Shown here: piece by piece, positions 53,657-64,000 of the stretch | Position numbering within the stretch: the first letter of the stretch is position 1 | How the letters are laid out: each line of letters opens with the position of its first letter | Origin: Ditylenchus dipsaci | Lineage: Eukaryota; Nematoda; Chromadorea; Rhabditida; Anguinidae | NCBI GenBank assembly: GCA_004194705.1 | Contig: SADC01001204.1 | Span: 372,001-436,000, forward strand | Direction of reading: 5' to 3' | DNA: 64,000 nucleotides | Program-made: the position numbers and the translations under genes | The notes under the pieces: generated by a model | What the model saw: only the letters and a program-made list of their open reading frames with translations | The model's database searches: none | What the model was told of the DNA's origin: nothing

Positions 53657-54036
53657 TAGGGTTGGGTAATTCTCCGGAGAAATACTTTCCGGGTAATTAC
53701 CGGTAATTACCCGAAAAGCGGAGAAATACTATTTGCTGATACCTAAACCATCTGGAGGTACCCAAACCACCTGAATGGTACCAAATCACATGGATGGTAC
53801 CCAAAACCCTGGATAGTACCCAAACCATCTGGATATCACTCAAAACACTTGGATGATACCTAAACCACCTGGATGATACCTAAACCAAAAAATTAGCTGC
53901 AGGTTAACTGCAATAAATACTTAAAAATAGTATTTCTCCGAATTTTCTGTACGGAGAAATACTTAGTATTTCTCCGGGTAATTACCCGGTAATTACCTGG
54001 AGAATTACCCGTGTAATTAACCATCACTCTACCCTA
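53657..54036. mobile_element. hAT-type MITE (TAGGGTTGGGTAATT), copy B
   Basis: Copy-B counterpart of 47219-47599; here the right end keeps the full CCCTA and the duplication GACCAAAC is exact at 53649-53656 and 54037-54044. Confidence 0.82.
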
Positions 54037-54043
54037 GACCAAA

Positions 54044-54343
54044 CCAAGTGGTCGTCCACTTGGATCGATTTTTTTTTTTCGCGTTTTCGAGTTCCAAAAC
54101 GATTTTTCTGCACTAATTCGACCATGCTGAAGATGGTTTGACACTGGTAAAATTACGTTTTATCGAGAAATTTTTGAGTTATGGTAAGTTCTTGATTTAT
54201 CAAAATCAATTACTCACGATAACTCAAATTGTTTTTTGATAAAACGTGATTTTACAACTGTCAAACCATCTTCAGCATGGTCGAATTAGTGCAGAAAAAT
54301 TGATTGAAACCTGAAAACGCGAAAAAAAAATTTGATCCACTTG
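54044..54343. mobile_element. Hairpin-capped MITE (CCAAGTGG family), copy 5
   Basis: Copy-B counterpart of 47607-47907. Confidence 0.72.
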
Positions 54344-56562
54344 GTTTTATCTGGTCACCCTGGATGAAGTTCTGAGCGATTCTAAGGCTTGATGTAGACG
54401 TTGATGGTTCGAATCCACATGGGCGCATATTTTATTTTTTATTATAATTTTGAGTGTTTGAGTAGCGTAGAGGTCCACATACTCATTATCAAGGTTGCTG
54501 GATCAAACCCCTCTGGGTGCAATCAGTCCCTAGTAGAGGACCTCGATTCATGGTCCAGGGGTTTTCTCGAGGTGGTTTCAGCAGCTTGGGATGGTATGAG
54601 GTAAATCATGGATGGCCTAAAAAATTTGGGATGATTCAGACGCAATTTGAAAAATTTCGAAAAAAAACTTAAAAATTTACAAAACCACCCAAAACTGAAG
54701 AAAAAAGGTAAAAGAGGAAAAAAGTTGGAATGATAGTGTCTTTGACGCAATAAGAACCACAAAACCGCGTTAACAAAAGAAATTTTAGCAAATGTGCCTT
54801 TAGCAAAAAAATTTTTTAGCAAAGTTTTTTTTAGCAAATGTGCCGTTTAGCAAATATTTTTTTAAATTCTTCGGTACACCCGGTTTAAGGTGGTTCTGGA
54901 GGGTCGAGGGTATGATTCTGGGCGATTGAGCCGATCATAGTGGTATTCTGCGGACAAAAAGAATTATCACCCTTTTATGTTACCGTGTTTATTCTTATAT
55001 AGCACCATCCCCTCGTTTAAAATAGTGTTCTTGGTCTTGTGGTTTTGACTAACTTTTTGGAGACTATTCTCAGACAAGTTACACTCAATTTGTAGCCAAT
55101 GAGATGAGCTTCAAAATGAGTGGTAACTTGTTTGTGAGCAATATCAAAAAGCGGCTCGAAAACAATGCTAAAAGCATTATTCTGAATTATAGTGTGTGTA
55201 GGGGTGATCCTTAACCAAAACTTTGAGGGTTTGGTTATCGCCAATTTTTTATACTTTTCTTTTTTGATTTGTAGCTCCGCATTCAAACTTTCAGACACGC
55301 CTTTAACAATCCATGAAAATTTCTTTATTTTTATACAAAAGTAAAAATGAACCAGTCGATTCGGACCGAAAAGGTAATTTCATTTTCTCATATGACATAT
55401 TGCTTGAAAGACTTGAAAGACATATTGCTCATTTTGCTTGAAATCATACAGTATATTTACGAAAATACCTACATACCGTATAACCTCTAATAAACGGGCA
55501 CCCCCTGGATTCGAAATCGTGTTCTTGGCATTGTGTTTTAGCCCATCTTTTATAGTTTGATCTCGGAAAAGTTACCACCCAATTGGTAGCCAATGAGATG
55601 AGCTACAAGATGAGTGGTAATTTGCCAGAGAAATTCTTCAAAAAATGGGTGAAAAACAGAATGCCAAAAACACGATTTTGAATTAGGGGGGGGGGGTGCT
55701 CGTTTATCCGAGGTTATACGGTAAGCAACATATATGCTTGATTAAGAAGCGTGAGTTCAATATCAAAAATAAACTTTTCGATTTTTTAAAATCGCTATGT
55801 TTTGGTTGTAAAAAATACGATTGAAAAAAATCGGTAAATTTTGACAAGTTTACAAGCATTTTAGTTCAAATTTTAAATTTTATTATAAAGGCACTTTTAC
55901 GCCAACGACAACGCCAACGACGACGACAACGACGACCTATTTATGAAAAATCCAACGACAACGCTAACGACAACGAAAATTTTTCTTCCTAATTAGACAA
56001 ATTTTACATTTTAAGTCAGAATTTTAAGGATTAACTATATTCTCCACACGTTTTTCCTTGAAATCTGGTCTGAGAATGCGAAGTTTGTCCAATTTTGAAT
56101 TAAAAACTTCGTTGTCCTTTGCGTCGTCCTTGTCGTCGTCGTTGGCGAAAAAAAAGGTTTTATAAAAAAATATTCCAACGACAACGACAACGTTTATAAA
56201 TGAGCCATTATCTTTTTCTAACAATCTCAAGGAAAATATTTACTCAAAAGGGAGCTGGGACGGGCAGCGAGCAATTGCGCGATTTCAAACTGCGCAAATA
56301 CACATTGCGCATACCGTATTTCTTCTAATATACCGACACCCCCTACTTTGAGGGTCCGTATCTCAGTCCAAAGAAAAAAAATTTACATCGCTGTTTATTG
56401 AGTTTTCTTAGCTTCCACGAGCTCTATCGATTCAGCTTTTTCGACTTCGGATCTTCAGCTGAAAATATCGAGATTGACCCAAAATTTTCACGATTTTTAA
56501 AGGGTTGAAAAATAAACCGACATGTCGGTATATTAGAAGAAATACGGTAGTTCGAATTGCGC

Positions 56563-57936
56563 GGCTGTACCCCGAAATTTAAGCGCATTTTGCTAAGTGG
56601 TCGATTTGCTAAGCGGTCGTTTTGCCAAGATTTTTTTTGCTAAGCGACAAATTGCTAAGAATTTTTTTGTTAAAGCGCCCATTTGCTAAGAATTTTTTTG
56701 CTAAGGCATTCTTTCTTAAATCCCGATTTGCTAAGAACTTTTCTACCTTTTTAAACTTTCTCTTTTTCTCAATGTTCTGATAGGGGATCGGACATTTTTC
56801 CGACGGACATTTTCCCGCCGAATTGTTTTCTTTTTTACTTATTTCAACGTGGGATCTAGGTAAATGATATTTTCAGATTGTGTCCAAACTACCCGAAGCC
56901 ACCCTAAAACCACCCTAAATACTAAAAGCAAACCTAAACCTGAAAAATTAAAATTTCTTAAAAATAAAAAATAAGCCATTTTTTCTAACTTAAAATTGTG
57001 TGGGGAATCGGGTTTGTTAAGCCCAAAGTTGCGATTTTACACAACCCAACTTCGATACCTGGCGTAGGTGTCACCTGGCCAGGTGGATGTCCACCTGGAT
57101 GGCCTAAAAATGAAAAAGTTAATTCAAATAAAAAAATTCGTTTTCTCAAACTAAAAATTTGTAAAGAATTGGGCTTTTTGAGACCAAACGTGCGATTTTA
57201 CCTACCCATCCCAAATATAGAGTTGGGAAACACCTGGACAGGTTGATATCCAGGTGACTCAAGAGTAGGGGTATATTCAACCAAATGACCTGAAAGATAA
57301 ATAATAAAGTGTGCACCCAGGTGGATTCGAACCAGCAACCTCGGCGGTGGATATCCAAGTGGTCGTCCACCTGGTTCAAAATTTTTTTCATGTTTTGGAT
57401 TCCAAGATAATTTTTCTGAAATTATTCCAGCATGCTGAAGATGGTTTGACAGTGGCAAAATCACGTTTTATCGAGAAATTTTTCAGTTATCGTAAATTCT
57501 TGATTTCGAAAAATCAAGAGTTCACAATTACTCAGAAATTTCTCTATGAAACGTGATTTTACCACTGTCAAACCATCTTCGGCATGCTCGAATTAGTGCA
57601 CAAAAAGTTATTTGGAACCCGAAAACGTAAAAATTTTTTAATCCAAGTGGAGTTCACTTAGCGGACGACCACTTGGATATCCACCGCCGAGGTTGCTGGT
57701 TCGAATCCACCTAGGTGCATACCTTATTTTTTATCGAAGAAGATGTAGCTTAACAAACAAGATATTTATCAAAACAACTACTTAGCAAAAAAATTCTTAG
57801 CAAAACGACCATTTAGCAAATTGGCGCTTAAATTATCAATTCTTAGCAAAATCGCGCTTAAATTTTTTTCTTAGCAATACGACCGCTTAGCAAATCGACC
57901 ACTTAGCAAATCGCGCTTAAATTTCGGGGTACAGCC
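56563..57936. mobile_element. TTTGCTAAG-array foldback element, copy 3
   Basis: Copy-B counterpart of 50124-51501, with the duplication AATTGCGC at 56555-56562 and 57937-57944. It contains the CCAAGTGG MITE at about 57354-57677. Confidence 0.85.
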
Positions 57937-58538
57937 AATTGCGCAAATGCAGATTGCGCAAATGCAAATTGCGAAAAATCCTGATAAGGCTGAAGAAGGT
58001 GTGCCGTTTCCTCTGCCGTTTCCTAGTAAAATTTGGTACTTTTCAGGCGCCAGTTCTATTTTTGTAAATGTGGACTGTGACTTTAAGGCTGAAAATTGAT
58101 GCTCGTCTTAGAGGAAGCGCTGAATCAATCCGTTAAATAGCTCAAAGTATAGCTAAGATTTCGCTTTACAACTTAATTTAGAGTTCTTACGACTTGTTAA
58201 ATTTTTCGAAAATTTGAGAATGTGCGCAAAAAGTGCAATTTTGACTGAAAAATCTATAAACTTGATGCTTAAAAATGATATTCGTCACTGAAAAATTGCT
58301 TTATTGAAATGTCCTATAGCTCAAAATGTAGCAAAGAAGTTTCTCTACCACCAGTGTTTGCAGTGCGGCCGATAAAAACAGGCCGAAAATACCGAAGCAT
58401 CTGCTTTTGCAAAATTTACGAATGGCTGAGAAAATAAATACGCTCATGGTAGACTACCAGGTAACGTTGAGCTTTTTCTGACTTCCTATCGAAAAACATA
58501 AAAAATTAATTAAAAACGGTGGATTATTAGGTGGATTG

Positions 58539-59267
58539 TTTTGACTAGAAAATGGGATTTTGCGACCTCAACTTAATTTAGTTTTTATTTTCAACGCCTG
58601 ATTTTTTACACCAATCAATATTACCATGAATCCACTCGACGAAAAACATATCAAATCAAATTTCGAAATAATTTTTTTTTCGAACAAATTGCCCTAGTCC
58701 AATTATGGGTCATCCTCGCGGTTTTCGGATCTGTTTTAGAACAAATGTTTTATCGGTGATATGGTGGACATAAATACATACAATTTTATACCTAAAATGA
58801 TGCCAGAAAGTGAGGCTGCATGTTGAATATTAGGATGTGTATGATAATGCACGCGAAATTTGGGGAAAAGTCAAAAGTTCTAGAAAAAACTCCCGAAATT
58901 TCTAAAAGCCAGGAAGCTTTTTTTTTCGCAAATTTTCGATTTCTCGCAAATTTCGCTTGCATAATCATATACAACTTTATTTTTAAATTGTAGCCTTACT
59001 TTCTGGCGTCATTTCGAGTATAAATTGTATATAATTATGTCCACCATATCACCGATAAAAACATTTGTTCTGAAACAGATCCGAAAACCACGAGGATGAC
59101 CCATAATTGGACTAGGGCAATTTTTTAAAAAAAATTATTTCGAAATTTTGATTTGATGTGTTTTTCGTCGAGTGGATTCATGGTAATATTGATTGGTGTA
59201 AAAAATCAGGCGTTGAAAATAAAAATAAAATTAACTTGAGGTCGCAAAATCCCTTTTCTAGTCAAAA
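58539..59267. mobile_element. Foldback spanning the end of the duplication
   Basis: The left arm 58539-58890 and right arm about 58925-59267 are inverses (TTTTGACTAGAAAA; GGTCATCCTCG; CACCGATAAAACATTTG). Copy A retains only the left arm, cut at the centre. Confidence 0.78.
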
Positions 59268-59778
59268 TTTTGTGATACACGTGTTCCTCACGAAAAACTG
59301 GACCAGGGTAAACCGTCGTTATAGTTAAAGCATGTAAGAGTACAAGAGCAACCAACACTTTTCGCCTACGCCGTCATATAGAATTATGCAGTGCGTGAAA
59401 AATAACCTCGACCCCCACAAGCGCGTTTAGCCCAACCATCTCTGCTCTCAAAGTCAATGGTTTCACACTAAAACAGAAAAAGGAATTTTTCGGTGAATCA
59501 TCACTTGGTGAAAAGACACAACTCAGCGAAGTAAAATAAATAATTTATTTGTATGCTATCCTAAGTACAAGTGAAACGATTATTTTTTCAAGAGATTAGG
59601 ATGTGAAACAAAACAAGAATCGATATTCGGAGTAAGAACAGTCCCTATATTTTCTAGCAAAATAGTAGGCTCTCTTAATAGCTGTGGCCAGACACGATCG
59701 GTTTTTTTAAAGTTCGAACGGCTTTTCAACCCGAGGACCTTTTGCAACCCCAGTTTCGGATTTTATTAAAAGGAGGGT

Positions 59779-60263
59779 ACATCTCTTGCCCGTATCTAGT
59801 CCCGCATGGAAATCGTTTTTATTCAAATTCAAACAAATTTGAAGGTTGCTGGTTCAAATCTCTCTGGCCGCACAATTCATTTTTTCAACATTTTTTGCCG
59901 AACTTGGTATTTAAATTATCCTAAGGCTCTTGGAGCACAACAAAGACTTAAGCGCAGAGATGCACGACTACATGAGCTAAGTTAGAGCCTAAACCTATGT
60001 AAGAATTATTTATTTTAAAGTGGGTGTGCATTTAATCGAAAAGTTCAGGCTGTTAATTACAAGAAAGCAATCCTAGAAATGGTTTCCATTCAATAAACTG
60101 ATAATTTTTAGCCTTAGAACACATGGTGTTTAACTCAATCACCCAAAAACATATAAAAAAATACAGCGTGCGGACAGAGGAATTCAAACCAGCCACTTAC
60201 AAATGTATTTGAATTTGAATTGAAACGATTTCCATGCAGGACCAGGTACGGACAAGAGATGTA
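59779..60263. mobile_element. Foldback with tRNA-like heads
   Basis: The arms share TACATCTCTTG(C/T)CCGTA, GCATGGAAATCGTTT and the B-box-like GGCTGGTTTGAATTCC / GGTTGCTGGTTCAAATC in opposite orientations. No gene seen in 59268-60570. Confidence 0.6.
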
Positions 60264-60640
60264 ACGGACAAGAGTTGTTTAACCGGTCTGTGTTCGGCTT
60301 TTCCCGGTTTCTCGTACTCGATTCACGTTTTATTGGCCGAAAGACCCGGTTTTTGGTTAGCCGATTATGTCGAATTGTACTGATAATTCTCAAAGTTTTT
60401 ATTATTATTTGATTTCGACTCAAAAAATATAACCAAAAGCGAGCCTCTAGTTTTCTTAAACTGTTCTTATTCCAAAAATCGATATTTACGTTACTTATTG
60501 TTTGGGAATCATCAAAATTCAGTCAAAGTTTCTTCAAGATAATGGTTCCTCTGCCTCGTTTCAATATTTGCACTGGTGAGCTCTGTTTCAGCAACTTTTT
60601 CACCTAAAAACACATATCTATCAATGCGAAAAATTGTCAA

Positions 60641-63600
60641 AAACTATAAAGTAGCCAACAACCAAACTAACCAAAGAAGTCTTGTAAACTTGACAGAGAA
60701 TGAGTTCTTTTTGCTGCTGGTCAGACACAACCTCTCAATTCGCCTGACAACATTAGCGCTTAGAGTACCAGATTTAGTTGCAGTAGAGGGTGGAGCTAGC
60801 AAAGGAGCAGGCGGATGAAGTTGGTGATAAATAGTTCCAAATTTCACAGCATGACCTAACTCGCTACTTTTTTTGTAGTCAGGCCAGTCGGATTGTTCGT
60901 CATCCGCATCATCGTTGTCACCACTGCGAGAATGGTCGGACGAGAAGTCGATGTCAGATAAAATAGCAGAAGCCTCCCAGTCCATGCGAATCTTGGTGTC
61001 TGAAAAGTAAAAAGGCATGACAACATTTAAATTTAGTGCATGGATGTTTCGCCGATTCTATTCATTTGAATATTTCTTGAAAAATACTCATAAGACTTTT
61101 TTGACTATTTTTTTAACAATCAAATTGTCTCATTTTTCGACTATTTTTTATTTCTCCAACCATTCCAAACTAGTCCAGCCCATACAATAAATCATAAACC
61201 AGCCTAAATACCCCAAAGCTAGGATAGTTTGGGGTGGTTTGAAGATTTCATGTCGGTTTAGATACAATCTCAAACATTTTCAGAGAAAAAAGTTGTCAAA
61301 AATATGTCTTGGTCCCATCGTTGTTTTTGAGCGTTTTGCCGATTTTTTCAAAATCATCAGAACTTCCCTTTACCAAAATTAAACTTGACAGCACTTACCA
61401 CTAGGTTCACATTTGGTGATAGAGCCACTGGCTCTGGCTCCATACCCTCTTCTTCTTTGTCTACATCCATCTTACTGGATTTTTTTGATATGCGCTTACG
61501 ACGTTTGCTAGAAAAGCGCGGGTTAGACGTTATATTTCTGCTAAAAATTGATAAAACCTGCGAAATGATCGAGGTGCTTCAGACAAACTGTCGGATTCTA
61601 AAGTGACACTGGCAACACGGTTTGTGGTGCCATCAATTTCATCGCTTTCTTCATTTTTCACCTGCAACATTGTTAGTGAGATACTATTTGTTTAATATGG
61701 TTTTTTTTTGAAGATATGAAGTGAAAACCACTTGGCCAAATCTAAGTATACATTAATATTTAAATTCAGAATGTAATATCCCTTCACTAAACTAACTGCT
61801 ACACAATTCCGATTTTTTAAAACAAAATTTATGGTAAACTAAGATGTAGATTTCATGGTCATTAATCCTCTTTAACGCAAACCAAAAATTTCTGAGCGAT
61901 TTCGCATCTTTCCCACACCGTACAAGGTAAAAAGAGGGCACTTGTGCACTTGGGGAAAGGGGGTGGTCTTTTTTCGTTAACTGTAAATAGTGTTTAGACG
62001 TCTCCTAAGTAATTTTTATACGCTAAAAACGATAAGACAGTTGTTTACTAACAAAAAAAATGAAAAAAGACACTATATTGTGGTCAGCTGCCTTTGTGAA
62101 CCATCAATGTCACGATTTTTGCCTATCCAACTTCAAAAGGGTGAAAAATGCCAATTTTTTAATATATTGATTAAATTTCATGTGCAAAAGAAAGCGCAGA
62201 TTACGAGATTTCAAATGACATATCGTGGAGGTATTTACGACAATCATATGAAAAATTTTTGGTAAGTAAATTGACCATGCTGAACATGAATCCGGTGTTT
62301 AAAGTTCGGGTTTATGCAGCGAAACCAAAGTTTCAGGTCAAGATGCCTTTTGGTATATACTTTTGAACGTTTGCTAAACACTCAAAAAGCTTGGTTGCAA
62401 ATTACTTTGAAGCACTATCTGGTGCAGTTTTTATTGCTCTGTCGAATATTATCAACCATAAGCTAAAAAACGGCGTTTCCGCACTTTTTTGTACATATTT
62501 TTGTATGAACAACGTTTTTAAAAATAAAAGCAATTTTTTTTAAAGTAAAGCTTTTCATTCGATTGTCGTAAATACCTCCACGATATGTCATTTGAAATCT
62601 CGTAATATACGCTTTCTTTTGCACATGAAATTTAATCAATATATTAAAAAAAATTGGTATGTTTCACCTCGTTGAAGTTGCAAAAGTAAAAATCGTGACA
62701 TTTATGGTCCACAAAGGCAGCTGACCACCATAGAGTGACTTAAAAAAAATTCTCACCATCGTGTTCAGCGTGAAATTTTGCACAAGGACATACCATGAGG
62801 ACGTACAGCCGTTCCCGTGTTAAACAAGGGTCAGGAGGCGCCGACAGGCTCCTATACAGAAAATTTTGCAACAGACAGTACCCAATTTCTGACAACACAA
62901 TTGTGCTCAGTGTGTTCGATTCACTTAGAAGCAACTCTCAAAATTCAAAGTTGACTGCATATTTTTAAATTCCTCTCGCGACAAAATGATTCGAATTCAG
63001 TCTGGTCTTTGAATTTTCCTGATACCAATCTCATGACCTCCATGAAAGTAGGCATATGCCCCTCTCAAAACGCGTACTTTTCAACGATTTTTTTTGAGCT
63101 GAAGCTGACATTCTGAAGAACACGGTGAACTTACCCTCAAAAATTATTTCGCCCTATACGAACCATTCTGGCCTCCGAAGTCGAAAAACCGTAAAATGTC
63201 AGGGTAGAACATTTTGAAAATCTCTACTCTAACAAAAAAAAGTGGTGATTTATCTTGACTTTACAAATTAAAAAAGCCTACTTTTAGTACTTTTTGAAAG
63301 CTTGATTCCTCGTGATCATTTCAGTATATTATGTGCCAGAGTGAAATATAACAATCATAGCGCACCACTTGAAAATAACTGGGTATCCAGCTGGATTTTG
63401 ACTGCACCAGAAAAAACTTTGAAAAAAACCATGGACACCCTTCTGGAATTTTCTGCGAGACTCTCAAAAAAAATTCAAGGAAGATTTTGACGTGAAACTT
63501 TCATTTTACTAAGAAACCAGAACTTTAACACCGGATTCGTGTTCAGCATGGTCGAAAAGTGAGAAAAGAGACCCAAGACATTGGATTAAGATTTTTGCGC

Positions 63601-64000
63601 TCTATCATGCGATATTTTTATTTTCTAAAAAATTCCTTGAAATTTTTGAAAAAATTACGAAAGTAAGCCACAACCACTTGAATTCTCGTCCGAAAGACCA
63701 TGGTTTTCTGTAGGGTTTTGGAGTCAAATTGTTTTGCCTTGAATTTTGCTATATTCGCTTGTTGTCTTGTGAGTATTTGCACTAGTTCTGTTGCATTTTT
63801 CACGCTGATCACTTGCTATATATATACTCTCAATTTTCTTTAGAAAATTATCCAAGAATATGCCAAACCAGGTATCCTTCAAATTTCAATTTTAGGGAAA
63901 CTGCTGTTCTTACCTCTTCTTCTGCAATTTCTGAAAAGCTTTTGCGTAATTTTTGTGCTGACTTCTTGCCTATCTTAAAGCTCTTGAATTTCTCTACAAG
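60641..64000 (-). CDS. GPATCH2-like nuclear protein, partial (runs off the window)
   Basis: Minus-strand exons: 63914-64000 (continues beyond the window; KFKSFKIGKKSAQKLRKSFS, then EIAEEE), 61399-61661 (VKNEESDEIDGTTN, then after a probable one-base loss in the run 61543-61547 NPRFSSKRRKRISKKSSKM and an acidic stretch) and about 60641-60999 (MDWEASAILSDIDFSSDHSR, then DDADDEQSDWPDY). The first two exons join in phase. The basic KRRKR cluster, acidic linker and DDEQSDW motif resemble the middle of GPATCH2 (human has GDDEQSDWFYE). The G-patch itself is not seen. The phase into the last exon is unresolved and its end is uncertain, so this is a tentative identity. Confidence 0.45.
62070..62738. 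mobile_element. Foldback in the GPATCH2-like intron
   Basis: Inverted arms share TGGTCAGCTGCCTTTGTG, TTTCATGTGCAAAAGAAAGC and TATCGTGGAGGTATTTACGA. A further inverted pair (CATGCTGAACA...ATCCGG) lies outside it at about 62277-62300 and 63528-63552. Confidence 0.68.

Larger units (their letters stand above)
52467..58898. repeat. 6.4-kb tandem duplication, copy B
   Basis: Nearly identical to copy A; the differences I checked are mostly one-base changes in homopolymer length (for example near 46092/52553 and 46752/53196) with few substitutions. All repeats listed for copy A recur in order. Confidence 0.9.

Overview
This is an AT-rich animal nuclear window, dominated by transposable elements with a few intron-bearing host genes between them. 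The animal assignment rests on a muscle-type PDZ-LIM protein, a 3-ketodihydrosphingosine-reductase-like gene and an RPP14-like RNase P subunit. Many introns are short (about 40-60 nt) and end in TTTCAG or TTTTAG. I cannot name the species. Two adjacent same-strand genes about 100 nt apart hint at a lineage with operons and trans-splicing, but that is inference.

Layout. 1-3.9 kb: foldback and tandem repeats. 4.0-6.8 kb: decayed PIF/Harbinger transposon with MADF and HARBI1-like genes. 6.8-14.8 kb: a 4-bp-TSD element carrying a chimeric fragment of RNA polymerase II RPB1 plus histone H2B, split by a MULE (7.2-10.2 kb) and by a large foldback (11.6-14.7 kb). 16.0-20.3 kb: a hAT remnant holding a TA-flanked MITE, a second MITE and a second MULE. 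20.4-38.0 kb (+): a Zasp/ALP/Enigma-type PDZ-LIM gene, truncated at its 5' end in this view, with foldback-filled introns and a small antisense gene inside the intron that splits LIM1. 38.1-40.3 kb (-): KDSR-like and RPP14-like genes, tail to tail with the PDZ-LIM gene. 41.6-48.4 kb: nested elements, including a second copy of the RPB1/H2B carrier and a hAT element carrying a spliced histone H4 relic. 46.0-58.9 kb: two nearly identical tandem copies of a 6.4-kb segment. 59-64 kb: foldbacks and part of a minus-strand gene resembling GPATCH2.

Main observations. (1) Two unrelated DNA transposons carry spliced pieces of host chromatin/transcription genes (H2B with RPB1; H4). (2) Many non-autonomous elements have terminal inverted repeats built from short tandem arrays, and most show clean 8-9 bp target duplications. 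(3) Empty sites elsewhere in the window allow several nested insertions to be reconstructed to the base. (4) Two host genes each need three single-base restorations in mononucleotide runs, and the 6.4-kb copies differ mostly in run lengths, which points to consensus error rather than gene death. All gene models were read by eye; no database search was possible.
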